From: CAYTGM01 sp964437365
GTDB taxonomy: Bacteria > Sumerlaeota > Sumerlaeia > SLMS01
Reading direction: 5' to 3'
Assembly: GCA_964437365.1 (NCBI GenBank)
Contig: CAYTGM010000013.1
Span: 62,001 to 126,000 of the forward strand
DNA length: 64,000 nucleotides
The translations under genes were made by a program, and so were the position numbers. Below the pieces are notes generated by a model, which saw only the letters and a program-made list of their open reading frames with translations, was not told the DNA's origin and did not search any database. Shown in pieces: positions 53,005 through 61,696 of this stretch; position 1 is the first letter of the stretch; every line of letters begins with the position of its first letter.

Positions 53005-53038
53005 TTGATAGAGAGGGAGGAATCTGGGTAGATAGAGT

Positions 53039-53115
53039 TGGTAGCGAGGGGCGGACTTGAACCGCCGACCTCCGGGTTATGAATCCGGCGCTCTTACCAA
53101 CTGAGCTACCCCGCC
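53039..53115 (-). tRNA. tRNA-Met (elongator, anticodon CAU)
   Basis: Cloverleaf with acceptor ggcgggg/cctcgct (two G-U pairs), D stem gctc/gagc, anticodon loop ttcataa giving CAU, and T arm ggcgg-ttcaagt-ccgcc. CCA is encoded. The anticodon stem has an A-C mismatch next to the loop and lacks the three G-C pairs of initiators. A tRNA-Ile with modified CAU is possible but less likely. Confidence 0.88.
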
Positions 53116-53168
53116 AGCGACTGAAAAACCGATCAACGAAATCTTCTATCAAATCAAGACAAAAGATT

Positions 53169-53244
<76 letters not shown>

Positions 53245-53293
53245 ACCGGTTAACGGCTTGTAAGACGACGGCAGTCACCTGACAAGGCCGCTG

Positions 53294-53321
53294 ACCCTAC
53301 TCAGTACCTTGGCCGTGTCAA
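53294..53321 (-). promoter_or_regulatory. Possible promoter of the two Met tRNAs
   Basis: On the minus strand, a perfect TTGACA is separated by 16 bases from TAGGGT (3 of 6 matches to the -10), about 50 bases before tRNA-fMet. Confidence 0.4.
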
Positions 53322-53493
53322 TAGCCAAATGTAAACTTTTCTGATTTTCTTTTCACCGACCTCATTAATGCTCTCATATTTGAAGATTGGGGCGATGATA
53401 CAATTCCGTCTTGCTCTTTCAGCAAGAAAAAGGAAAGCCTTCAAAAAGAATATGAAATACACTGACTGCTCAACTCGTATGAAAGGTCTTAGC

Positions 53494-54402
53494 ATGAGAC
53501 AATCCTTCTTCAGTCTTGCATTTGTATGTGCCGTCCTGATGGCACCTTACCTCCTCTCAGCACAACCCAGTACCCTTCCTATATCCACGATCGCTTACAC
53601 CAAGGACCACGGAAAAGAAGTCACCATCGAAGGGACAGTCCTGTACAACTGGGAAAACGAGGTGATCTTTGTCATGGACAAAACAGATGTGATGTCTGTG
53701 CAGCTCAACGAAATGGACTGGGACAAGAACATCCAGCGAGGCGACCGCGTTAGAATCGAAGGGACTCTGCAAACCCAGGGAGTGGTAAAGAATGAAATAG
53801 ACTCCTCAGGTGTGACGAAGGTTGGAGAAACGAACGTTCGCATGGAAGCCAGAAGACAGCTGATCAAGGACATTCTCCAACAGGGTACAGACAAAAGAAT
53901 CTATGCGGTCGTTGGAAAGTTTGATCCCGGCGGCAACGAGACCATGACAATCAATGATTCTACTGGAACGATTCGAGTGGATGTAGGCAGCAGGTTCCAA
54001 CAGTTCCGCCCCGCAACAGGAGCCAGCTACGTTGTCATTGGCCGATTAGACAAGGCAGTTATGGGTGGGATACTTGAAGATGCCATCATCCAGCCGGTCT
54101 CTCGTTATGAGCTGCAGGAAACCGATGCTCGGGAAATGAGCATGGCTGTCGCCGTTGAAGAGAAACCCCTCGATGAAGTGATCAAGGTCAAAGGCAGGTT
54201 ACTCTATTACATCGGGAAGAATCAGACACCGTTTCTGTACGACGGTGAACATGTCCTGATCGTGAAGCCAGCCGACAAGTTTAGAAGCCAGAAATACCGA
54301 GCAGGAAAGAATGCAACTGTTCTCGGCATATACGACACAGAAATGGTGGATGGAGAAGAGTACGGAGTTCTCCGAAGTGCTCGCATTACCCCCACGAATT
54401 AA
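53494..54402 (+). CDS. Exported protein with OB-fold-like repeats, unknown function
   Basis: 302 residues from the ATG at 53494, which starts a signal peptide (MRQSFFSLAFVCAVLMAPYL, cleavage after 'LLSAQ') and has 'aaagg' upstream; the longer frame back to 53368 adds unrelated residues. The mature part shows three stretches that look like OB-fold strands: 'EVTIEGTVLYNWENEVIFVM' with 'GDRVRIEGTL', 'RIYAVVGKFDP' with 'GTIRVDVGSRF', and 'VIKVKGRLLYYIGKNQTPF'. Such exported OB folds often bind nucleic acid or glycan, but no family was recognised. It is followed by rhaM with a gap of 80 bases. Confidence 0.72.
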   Translation: MRQSFFSLAFVCAVLMAPYLLSAQPSTLPISTIAYTKDHGKEVTIEGTVLYNWENEVIFVMDKTDVMSVQLNEMDWDKNIQRGDRVRIEGTLQTQGVVKNEIDSSGVTKVGETNVRMEARRQLIKDILQQGTDKRIYAVVGKFDPGGNETMTINDSTGTIRVDVGSRFQQFRPATGASYVVIGRLDKAVMGGILEDAIIQPVSRYELQETDAREMSMAVAVEEKPLDEVIKVKGRLLYYIGKNQTPFLYDGEHVLIVKPADKFRSQKYRAGKNATVLGIYDTEMVDGEEYGVLRSARITPTN

Positions 54403-54482
54403 CGACTCTTGAATTTATTCCGTTATAACCTGAGCGGCCTTATGGGTCGCTCAGCTATTTTTTAGCAGGAGGATTACTGGAA

Positions 54483-54797
54483 ATGATCAGAAAAGCTTTC
54501 AAGATGTACGTAAACCCCAACGCCCATGAAGAGTACGAAAAGCGACACAGGCCTATTTGGAAGGAGCTGGAGGACACTCTTAAGGAACATGGTGCCTCCA
54601 ACTACTCAATCTTTCTGGATGCAGAAACAGATACACTCTTCGGTTATGTAGAAATTGAAGACGAAGAGACTTGGAACAAGATCCCAACGACGGACATTTG
54701 TCAGCGCTGGTGGAAATACATGGCAGATATCATGGAAACAAATGAGGACAACAGCCCCAAGAGTGTTGAGCTTAAAGAAGTCTTTCACATTGATTGA
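54483..54797 (+). CDS. rhaM: L-rhamnose mutarotase
   Basis: A 104-residue enzyme interconverting rhamnose anomers. It has the full RhaM pattern: 'RKAFKMYVNPNAHEEYEKRH' with the catalytic histidine at its end (RHRPIW), 'GASNYSIFLDAETDTLFGYV' and 'WWKYMADIMETN'. The Shine-Dalgarno 'aggagg' is strong. No rhamnose isomerase or kinase lies next to it; the gene has its own terminator. Confidence 0.95.
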   Translation: MIRKAFKMYVNPNAHEEYEKRHRPIWKELEDTLKEHGASNYSIFLDAETDTLFGYVEIEDEETWNKIPTTDICQRWWKYMADIMETNEDNSPKSVELKEVFHID

Positions 54798-54847
54798 GGG
54801 GAATCGGCCAAAGATCCGATAAGCATACAGGAACATGCATTGATATT

Positions 54848-54882
54848 AAAAAGCCGACCCCGCAAAGGGTCGGCTTTCTTGT
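54848..54882. terminator. Bidirectional rho-independent terminator
   Basis: An 11-bp stem (aaagccgaccc / gggtcggcttt) with a six-base loop lies between convergent rhaM and a secreted-protein gene. T tracts follow on both strands ('tttctt' on plus, 'tttttaatat' on minus). Confidence 0.88.
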
Positions 54883-54909
54883 AACTGAAGTGACTGGCAA
54901 GTTGCGAAC

Positions 54910-56178
54910 TTACTCGACCATGAACATGTCAAGTTCGACGGGGAGCGCTGTGGCTACAGTGCTTGGTCCGTAATAGGCAGCAGGACGAAGGCGTATATAA
55001 TCGACATCTGCAGATTCATTCGCGGTATTCGGGAAGATCGGTGAATAGAATCCACCAGCTGCGTTCAGAGTAGATAAGCCAGTCCATGACTGTCCGAAGG
55101 ATGGTGTATCAGTCAGGTCCTTAATAACAGTAACGAAAGATCCAGATGAAGGAGTCCAGTTAATCTGGTGTGACCCTGCAGCATACGAAACAAGACCATT
55201 TGAGAAATAATTAAAATACTGTAGATTGGGATTGATTGAAGGGTTCGAATCGACAGCTGTCTCCAGAACACTGTAATAGGAAGCATCAAATCCCATGAAT
55301 GGCGCGTTTAGAAAGACGCTGGTTCCAGCTCCAGAGTTGGTCATCGTACAAACGCCCCCGGAGACAACGGCTGTGCCACCGGTAGGGAAGAATGAAAAGA
55401 GGTCTCCATCATTATCGAAGTGGTAATCAAAGTACTCGCGAACACGTATATAATCGAACTCGATAACATCAGTATTCGTTGAATTAAGGAACTGAAAATA
55501 GAGCCAGAAGTTAGACCCTGACCCGGAATTAAGCCCGCCAGAAGCATTATCTACCAATGGAACCTGATATGTCTTGTAATTCGAATTTGAGGCATCGACG
55601 GAAACAGTGAAACCACTGGCTGGAGGGGCTGTTGAACCATTGTTCGTACTGACTAAGATTGTATCCATTGAGCCAGTATTCCTCAACCGGAACTCAAGAA
55701 CGCGATATGTATTTGAAGAATGGCCTGCACCACCAACAGCTCCACCAGAAGTTCTTCCGAGTGATGTGGATATGATCGAAGGATTCGAACTGTTATCAAT
55801 GATTGTATAGGTACCAATTCCGCCGGACACAGAGAATGAGCCCCCGGTTCCGCCACTTTGATCTCCCCAACCTTCTGCAGAATCAAAGTACCAGGATTCC
55901 TGATTCTGTACGTATACTTCAGCATCATCAGGAATAGTAACACTGGAAAAGGTAAAGTCCCCTGATCCATCAGCCTGAGTGAAACCAACGGATGATCCGT
56001 TAGCGAAGAGTTCGAGAGTTGCAGATGCGGTTGCTCCGGTGCCAGTGACGTTGACTGATGCACCATTGGGAACCGGGCTGTTCAATGAGAGAAGCTGCGC
56101 ATCTACCTGAACGCCGAGGGAGAGTGCTGCTGCTACACCGAGTGCTGCGGGTAGCTGAAAAAATCGGGAGGCTTTCAT
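54910..56178 (-). CDS. Exported beta-sandwich protein with two repeated jelly-roll-like modules
   Basis: 422 residues from the ATG at 56176-56178, preceded by 'aggaaag' and opening a signal peptide (MKASRFFQLPAALGVAAALS, cut after 'VDAQ'). A short Ig-like N-terminal stretch is followed by two modules with the same opening, 'FDSAEGWGDQSGGTGGSFSV' and 'FDNDGDLFSFFPTGGTAVV', each continuing with SGG and a beta-rich tail ending in 'DYIRVR' and 'DYIRLR'. The layout recalls carbohydrate-binding jelly rolls (CBM4/9 or LamG-like). No catalytic domain or anchor is visible. Function is likely surface or glycan binding. Confidence 0.75.
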   Translation of the reverse strand: MKASRFFQLPAALGVAAALSLGVQVDAQLLSLNSPVPNGASVNVTGTGATASATLELFANGSSVGFTQADGSGDFTFSSVTIPDDAEVYVQNQESWYFDSAEGWGDQSGGTGGSFSVSGGIGTYTIIDNSSNPSIISTSLGRTSGGAVGGAGHSSNTYRVLEFRLRNTGSMDTILVSTNNGSTAPPASGFTVSVDASNSNYKTYQVPLVDNASGGLNSGSGSNFWLYFQFLNSTNTDVIEFDYIRVREYFDYHFDNDGDLFSFFPTGGTAVVSGGVCTMTNSGAGTSVFLNAPFMGFDASYYSVLETAVDSNPSINPNLQYFNYFSNGLVSYAAGSHQINWTPSSGSFVTVIKDLTDTPSFGQSWTGLSTLNAAGGFYSPIFPNTANESADVDYIRLRPAAYYGPSTVATALPVELDMFMVE

Positions 56179-56597
56179 ATGTCTTTCCTGCCTGAGTAAA
56201 ATTATTGAAGCCGGCGAGTGAGAGATGCCAGCTTGCTGAAACATTTAAGCAATGTGGGTACTTAAACCTTTATTGGCAAGCAGTTTTTTCCCGTGAAGCA
56301 CTCTCAACTCACCCATTTACTAAGCTTGAAAACTTTATATCTCTATCGCTATTAGACTTACCCTTAAAATGACAAAACACTATTTCCTAAAAATAATTGT
56401 CGAGCACGTGGTAGAGTACTGAACTTTAACCAGGGACAATTTATTCACAGCTTCTTATTATCCAGAAATCAGGGATAATTTACAGTTAAATCAAAGGATT
56501 TGATCCACTTTCGCCGTGGTTAATCATTTAAGCTTGACTTCTTGGAGCGCTTCACCGCCCATCGACTAAACGTTTATTGTAAGAAAGATACTCATCC
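56179..56597. other. AT-rich intergenic region between divergent genes
   Basis: About 419 bases with no believable gene or structured element. Both flanking genes start outward from it, so their promoters should lie here, but I found no pair of -35 and -10 boxes good enough to report. Confidence 0.4.
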
Positions 56598-58127
56598 ATG
56601 TCCTCTGCTACCCTACCTGAAACATCAGGGGAAGTAACCTCTGGAAACTCCCCCCTTCCCTCCATCAATCGAGCCAGGCTCTTTATTGCCTCATGTTTTT
56701 CCCTCATCGCCACCGCTGTCGCCTTTGCTGTCGTTGGAGACAGCATGGGTGCACTCAAAGGTGAGTTCGTTCTTAACAACGGTGAAGTAGGTCTGATCGG
56801 GGGCGCCGCCATCTGGGGCTTCACGATCTCGATGTTTGCCCTCGGACCCTTTTGCGACGTCATTGGCATGAAGCGTCTCATGTGGTTTGCCTTCCTCTGT
56901 CATTCACTTGGCGTTATTGTCATGGTCATGGCCCCTGCAGGTTTTGTTGGTTTGTTTATGGGAGCCCTGATTATCTCTCTAGGAAACGGGACCGTTGAAG
57001 CGGCTTGTAACCCTCTCGTCGCGACCCTCTATCCAGACCGGAAAACAGAAAAACTTAACCAGTTCCACGTCTGGTTCCCTGGGGGAATTGTTATCGGTGG
57101 TCTCGTCGCTTTTGCTCTCAGCAAAGTGGGTGAAGACGGAATGGACTGGAGGTTTAAGATCGGAGCTATCCTTGTCCCAACGATCGTTTATGGGATATTA
57201 TTGCTCGGTCAGAACTTCCCTAAAACCGAACGAGCTGAATCTGGCGTTAGTTTCGGCGAAATGCTCAAAGCAACCGTCACTCGACCGTTATTCATTGTTC
57301 TCTTTATCTGTATGGGCTTGACGGCCTCCATGGAGCTTGGACCCAACCGTTGGGTGCCTGCAGTACTGGCAGCGGGAGGTATATCAGGAATACTTGTTCT
57401 CGTCTGGATAAATGGACTCATGGCGGTACTGCGATTCTTCGCCGGACCTATCGTCCACCGCCTCTCTCCTACGGGAATTCTCGTTATCTCATCTGTACTG
57501 GCAGGCATCGGACTATTAATGCTGAGTTACGCAACAACCACCGTGTTTGCATTCGTTGCGGGAACTGTGTTTGCCTTGGGTGTCTGCTTTTTCTGGCCAA
57601 CAATGTTGGGCGTAACCGCTGAAAGAGTTCCTAAAGGAGGCGAGTTCGCGCTGGCTCTTATGGGCGGTATGGGAATGGCAGCTGTCGGCCTTATTACAGC
57701 GCCTGCGATGGGTACTGTCGCTGACCGCTACGCACTTGAAGAGATCCCTGCTGAAGAAACCACGGCTCTGCTTCAACAGGCCAGAATCGAACTTCCCGCC
57801 CTTATTGAACAGGCGGACCCTGATCGAGTTCCAGACTACGAGTCTTTTCAGCAATCTGTTGAAAACGTGCTCGCAGAAGTGGTAGAAGGCTCAGATCAGA
57901 TGCCTGAAGGAACAGCAAACACGCTGCGTCAGGCCAGTCAGGTTTTTCCAGACATTCCTCTCAAAGAAGAACTTGGAGGTATCTTGAATACCGCTGATAA
58001 CTATGGCGGACGTATCTCCTTCCGTTATGTCGCTCCTATCTCAATTATCCTGCTTCTTGTGTTTGGTGCGATATACCTCATCGACCTGAAAAAAGGTGGC
58101 TATAAAGCGGAGTCGATCAACTCCTAA
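56598..58127 (+). CDS. Major facilitator superfamily transporter (sugar transporter-like)
   Basis: A 509-residue twelve-helix transporter. The loop between helices 2 and 3 has 'FCDVIGMKRLMW', the MFS motif A region. Helix 4 and 5 regions ('GALIISLGNGTVEAACNPLV' and 'NQFHVWFPGGIVIGGLVAF') resemble FucP/NagP-type sugar carriers. Between the penultimate and last helices is an unusual soluble insert of about 110 residues (EEIPAEETTALLQQARIEL onward) that is rich in Glu, Gln and Ala. A terminator follows. Confidence 0.88.
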   Translation: MSSATLPETSGEVTSGNSPLPSINRARLFIASCFSLIATAVAFAVVGDSMGALKGEFVLNNGEVGLIGGAAIWGFTISMFALGPFCDVIGMKRLMWFAFLCHSLGVIVMVMAPAGFVGLFMGALIISLGNGTVEAACNPLVATLYPDRKTEKLNQFHVWFPGGIVIGGLVAFALSKVGEDGMDWRFKIGAILVPTIVYGILLLGQNFPKTERAESGVSFGEMLKATVTRPLFIVLFICMGLTASMELGPNRWVPAVLAAGGISGILVLVWINGLMAVLRFFAGPIVHRLSPTGILVISSVLAGIGLLMLSYATTTVFAFVAGTVFALGVCFFWPTMLGVTAERVPKGGEFALALMGGMGMAAVGLITAPAMGTVADRYALEEIPAEETTALLQQARIELPALIEQADPDRVPDYESFQQSVENVLAEVVEGSDQMPEGTANTLRQASQVFPDIPLKEELGGILNTADNYGGRISFRYVAPISIILLLVFGAIYLIDLKKGGYKAESINS

Positions 58128-58171
58128 ATTAACCCTAGTACCTTTTCTTCGGGAAAATGAATTCTTTGACT

Positions 58172-58213
58172 CCCCGATTTACAGAGTATTGTATATCGGG
58201 GATTTTCATTTTT
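58172..58213 (+). terminator. Rho-independent terminator after the MFS gene
   Basis: A 12-bp stem with one mismatch (ccccgatttaca / tgtatatcgggg) and six-base loop is followed by 'attttcattttt'. Confidence 0.78.
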
Positions 58214-58250
58214 AAACGCCCTCACATCCGATGCCTATTCATCTACTCAA

Positions 58251-58781
58251 TTACTTGATTAATTCACTGGCAATAGCATCGGTTCTAAGAACCGACATAA
58301 CGATCAGATCCCAGAATTCTTCCTCGCTCTTGCGAGCGTCGCGGAGGATTCCTTCACGTTTGAACCCAACAGTTTCATAGCAGTGAATCGCCCTCTGGTT
58401 AAAGCTGAAGACAAGAAGTTCAATTCGATGCAGATCTAATTCAAGAAACCCTTTTTTCAGCAGAAGCCTCATCAGCTTTGTGCCGTTTCCTTTCTTTTGG
58501 TAAGGTGGTCCGATGAGAATCCGTTTAATCACTCCAGAACGGTTGCGCCGATCCAGGTCTCCTATCTCACCATGTCCCATCACGTTTCCATCCTCATTGA
58601 TGGGCGTATAGAGATACAGCTCGGCTGGATCCCGTCTCCCAAGTTCACGAAGCTTTTCCAACTGGGGAGTCGTCAGTGGATAGCTTACACGACTACCAGC
58701 CCATTGCAGGAGGAAGTCAGGATCTGTTGACCATTCAATCAAGTACTTATCATGCTCTTCTGCGAATGGGATAAGTTCCAT
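58251..58781 (-). CDS. GNAT-family N-acetyltransferase
   Basis: 176 residues from the ATG at 58779-58781 (with 'aagg' upstream); the frame continues 45 bases further without better support. It is of the RimJ/RimL-like GNAT type: 'KRILIGPPYQKKGNGTKLMR' carries the acetyl-CoA loop (Q-K-K-G-N-G), followed by 'LLVFSFNQRAIHCYETVGFK' and 'REGILRDA'. The acceptor could be a small molecule or a ribosomal or tRNA-related amine. The gene diverges from the Nudix gene. Confidence 0.88.
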   Translation of the reverse strand: MELIPFAEEHDKYLIEWSTDPDFLLQWAGSRVSYPLTTPQLEKLRELGRRDPAELYLYTPINEDGNVMGHGEIGDLDRRNRSGVIKRILIGPPYQKKGNGTKLMRLLLKKGFLELDLHRIELLVFSFNQRAIHCYETVGFKREGILRDARKSEEEFWDLIVMSVLRTDAIASELIK

Positions 58782-58866
58782 GAACCTTAACCTTTCTAAC
58801 GATCTTGTTGATTGCCCTGATTTCAAAGCTCTTTCTAAATCCTACTGAATTCGACAGGAGCTTTAA

Positions 58867-59406
58867 ATGACTCAACACAACCATCATGAATGGCCCAAGC
58901 CGAAAACACTCTTTGAAGGCAAGCACCTCCGACTCAATGCGACAGCCCACTGGGAGTTCGTAGAAAGAACGAGAGCCAATTCGGCCATCGTCGTCGTCGC
59001 GATGACCGATGACGGCAAGATCCTCTTCGTCGAGCAGTTCCGCCCTCCAGTGAATTCCTTTACCATCGAGCTTCCGGCAGGCCTCGTGGGTGATGAAAAT
59101 CATATTGATAATGAAGAAGTCCTCGATGCAGCACGTCGAGAATTGGAAGAAGAGACAGGCTACACTGCGCAATCGATGAGTATTGTCGCCGAGGGACCGA
59201 TCTCACCGGGGCTCAGTAATGAATTCATTTATCTGATCAAGGCGACTTCGCTCACCAGAACATCCACGGGGGGTGGTGTTGAGGAGGAGAACATTATTGT
59301 TCACGAAATCCCCCTTGAAGAGCTTGAGGCCTGGATCTCGAAGCAGATGCAACGTGGTAAGATGGTAGATCCTAAGGTTTTTTCTGGACTTTACTTCATC
59401 AAATAG
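58867..59406 (+). CDS. Nudix hydrolase, ADP-ribose pyrophosphatase-like
   Basis: A 179-residue enzyme with a Nudix box from about residue 75: glycine in 'ELPAGLVGD', then 'AARRELEEETGY', the REUXEE core binding Mg. A spacer slightly longer than standard (IDNEEVLD) precedes the core. 'VFVEQFRPPVNSFTIELPAG' is the substrate motif of ADP-sugar pyrophosphatases. Shine-Dalgarno 'aggag' precedes the ATG. It probably clears ADP-ribose or a related nucleoside diphosphate sugar. Confidence 0.9.
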   Translation: MTQHNHHEWPKPKTLFEGKHLRLNATAHWEFVERTRANSAIVVVAMTDDGKILFVEQFRPPVNSFTIELPAGLVGDENHIDNEEVLDAARRELEEETGYTAQSMSIVAEGPISPGLSNEFIYLIKATSLTRTSTGGGVEEENIIVHEIPLEELEAWISKQMQRGKMVDPKVFSGLYFIK

Positions 59407-59482
59407 CTTTGCAGGCAAAAAGCAAAGAGCACTTGCCCACGGCCCTCTTTATATCAATACCTTTCGCCTGATATTCCCCTGC

Positions 59483-59511
59483 TTGACACCTTTCAATTTC
59501 GCGTCTGAAAT
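59483..59511 (+). promoter_or_regulatory. Candidate sigma-70 promoter of dnaN
   Basis: A perfect TTGACA (59483-59488), 17-base spacer and TGAAAT (4 of 6 for the -10) lie about 60 bases before the dnaN ATG. Confidence 0.45.
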
Positions 59512-59573
59512 AGCAGGCAAAGTTCAAGGAATTCGAAGCGTTCACCGCGAATTAAACGAGGATAGTCCTTTCC

Positions 59574-60734
59574 ATGCACATTCAACTGGCTCAAAAGAAT
59601 CTCGAAGATGCTGCGAATATAGTCTCCAATCTCGTCGATCGTAGCGCTGGTCCCATGCCCGTTCTCAGCAATCTCCTGGTAGAAGCCAATGATGGCATCG
59701 TCAAGTTTCGAGGCACCGACATGGAATCCATGGTCGAGCTCAACGTCGAAGCAGCTATCAAAGTGGAAGGAAAAACAACGATCCCAGCAGATACATTCAG
59801 AGATATCGTACGTGTTTTACCCCCTCAAGGCGATGTCTCCATTGAGGATAAGGGAAACAATAAGATCCTCATCAATTGCGAAACCAACGAATTTAAGATC
59901 ATGAGTCTCCCGGCTGACGAATATCCCAACTGGTCTGCAAGCCCGGGACACACAAGTATCCAGCTTTCACAAAAAGTCCTGAAAAGCCTCATTGATGCGA
60001 CTTCATACGCTCTTCCCAGTAAAGATCACCGCCGCGTGCTTCTCGGAGTCTTCTTTGAGCTCGCTGATCACAAGCTTCAACTGACAGCGACGGATGGGAA
60101 GAAACTGGCCCGAATCCACATGGATGTTCCGGAAGTAGAAGGCCCCGGTGAAGCATCCATCGTCATCCCCAGAAAACTTCTTGATAACCTTCAGAGAAAC
60201 CTGGGTGGAGATGGACCTGTTCAGATTGAGTTCTGTGGAGTTGAAGGTGGCACAGCCAGACAGGCAGCTTTTCGCTTTGAGAACGTCACCTATCGCGTCA
60301 ATGGCATCGAAGGAAAATATCCAGATTGTAATTCGGTCATTCCCAAGGAATTCCCGACGGAGATTCATCTCAACCGCGATATCTTTCTCCTCGCCTGCAA
60401 AAGGGCAGGTATTACCACCGACGACAAAAACAAGTCGATGATTCTTAAGTTCGAGGACAATACATGTCAGTTTCACTCCATGGCTCATGACCTGGGTACA
60501 TTCAGTGGACAGATCTCTCTCGACTATACCGGTGAAGCGATCGAGATCGCCTTCAACTATCAGTTCATGTACGAGACACTTTCAAAGTTCGCGAACCCAG
60601 AATTGAGAATGCTCATCAAATCTCCAACGGCACCAATCGTCTTTAAGTCAAAGGATGACGACAACCGCCTTTCACTGCTCATGCCGATCAAACTTTCCGA
60701 AGCCCGCCCTGCTCCCGTGGAAGATGAGGATTGA
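59574..60734 (+). CDS. dnaN: DNA polymerase III beta subunit (sliding clamp)
   Basis: 386 residues, the standard clamp length, with three repeated subdomains. Visible landmarks are 'NLVDRSAGPMPVLSNLLVEA' in domain I, 'IMSLPADEYPNWS' before domain II, 'TATDGKKLARIHMDVP' in domain II, 'VNGIEGKYPDCNSVIPKEFP' entering domain III, and 'LSLLMPIKLSE' at the end. It tethers polymerase to DNA during replication. It does not sit next to dnaA; its neighbours are a Nudix hydrolase and an acetyltransferase, and the upstream gap has no DnaA boxes, so this is not an origin region. Confidence 0.97.
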   Translation: MHIQLAQKNLEDAANIVSNLVDRSAGPMPVLSNLLVEANDGIVKFRGTDMESMVELNVEAAIKVEGKTTIPADTFRDIVRVLPPQGDVSIEDKGNNKILINCETNEFKIMSLPADEYPNWSASPGHTSIQLSQKVLKSLIDATSYALPSKDHRRVLLGVFFELADHKLQLTATDGKKLARIHMDVPEVEGPGEASIVIPRKLLDNLQRNLGGDGPVQIEFCGVEGGTARQAAFRFENVTYRVNGIEGKYPDCNSVIPKEFPTEIHLNRDIFLLACKRAGITTDDKNKSMILKFEDNTCQFHSMAHDLGTFSGQISLDYTGEAIEIAFNYQFMYETLSKFANPELRMLIKSPTAPIVFKSKDDDNRLSLLMPIKLSEARPAPVEDED

Positions 60735-60788
60735 TAACACGCTCTTCTCAGCTCAGTATTTCCTATCACTGAGGAAAGCGGTTCTCTG

Positions 60789-61322
60789 ATGGCATCGCGA
60801 AAACTCCTGAAACGCACGATGCAGTCCGTCTGGCGCATACCCGATGGATGCAGCATTCCTTTTGGGATCAAATGGCGCTTGCTTCAATGCATAGGGGTAA
60901 ACTCACACGTTCCCTGGCCAACCCACTTCACCAGCACAATCCACGGTGCGCACAAGATTCACCTTGGGAAAGAAACTTATCCAGGAGATTCACCAGGGTG
61001 CTATATACAGGGAAGAAATCATATTTACATCGGCGACTTTACGAACCTGGCACCTGGAGTGGGAATCATCAGCGCCAACCATGACCCCTACGACAATTCC
61101 CGCTGGATAAAAGGGAAACCCATTCGCATTGGGAAGCACTGCTGGGTAGGAATGAACGCCGTGATTCTTCCAGAAGTAGAGCTGGGGGACTATACGATCG
61201 TTGGTGCAGGTTCTGTCGTGACAAAGAGCTTCACCGAAGGGTACTGCGTGATCGCCGGTAATCCAGCAAGAGTCGTTAGAGAACTCGACGTTAAGAAAAT
61301 TAACGACCCGCAGCCCAACTAA
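60789..61322 (+). CDS. Hexapeptide-repeat acyltransferase (LbetaH)
   Basis: 177 residues with a left-handed beta helix: 'IYIGDFTNLAPGVGIISANH' (catalytic-type histidine followed by DPYD), then 'IRIGKHCWVGMNAVILPEVE' and 'YTIVGAGSVVTKSFTEG', ending in the typical 'VIAGNPARVVREL'. It resembles serine O-acetyltransferase and maltose O-acetyltransferase relatives, which transfer acetyl from CoA to sugars. 'gagga' lies 12 bases before the ATG. The acceptor is unknown. Confidence 0.9.
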   Translation: MASRKLLKRTMQSVWRIPDGCSIPFGIKWRLLQCIGVNSHVPWPTHFTSTIHGAHKIHLGKETYPGDSPGCYIQGRNHIYIGDFTNLAPGVGIISANHDPYDNSRWIKGKPIRIGKHCWVGMNAVILPEVELGDYTIVGAGSVVTKSFTEGYCVIAGNPARVVRELDVKKINDPQPN

Positions 61323-61348
61323 TCTCCACATCAATCAAAGGAACATCT

Positions 61349-61696
61349 ATGCTTTCTCCAGAAGAGCGAGAAGAAATCAAGCAACTGATCATTGCTCAAA
61401 TCAAAGAAAACGAAGCCTCCCTGGAATCTCTGAGATCACAGGTCGACCCCATTGCTCCTGACAATGCCATTGGACGGTTGAGTCGGATGGATTCTCTCGT
61501 GAACAAGAGCACCGCCGAGCATGCCCTCGCCAACGTCAGAAAAAAACTGAACAGGCTTCATGGCAAGCTGGAACGTATAGATGCCCCTGATTTCGGGCAT
61601 TGCGCAAATTGCAATGCATTTATCGGCCTGGAAAGACTGAGGGCCGCTCCTGACCGCGGAGTCTGCCTCAAGTGCCTCAGGGAACAGGGTAAGTAA
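61349..61696 (+). CDS. DksA/TraR-family zinc-finger protein
   Basis: A 115-residue protein: a coiled-coil helical hairpin (residues ~1-75) followed by a four-cysteine zinc finger, C-A-N-C near residue 88 and C-L-K-C near 108. DksA-like proteins enter the RNA polymerase secondary channel and modulate transcription with ppGpp; TraR-like ones do so alone. 'aaagga' precedes the ATG. Its last 20 bases overlap the end of the convergent pilin gene. A stringent-response link is inferred only from family. Confidence 0.9.
   Translation: MLSPEEREEIKQLIIAQIKENEASLESLRSQVDPIAPDNAIGRLSRMDSLVNKSTAEHALANVRKKLNRLHGKLERIDAPDFGHCANCNAFIGLERLRAAPDRGVCLKCLREQGK

Noticed and set aside
59407..59573. Origin of replication upstream of dnaN
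   Set aside because: No DnaA boxes or AT-rich unwinding element were seen and dnaA is absent.
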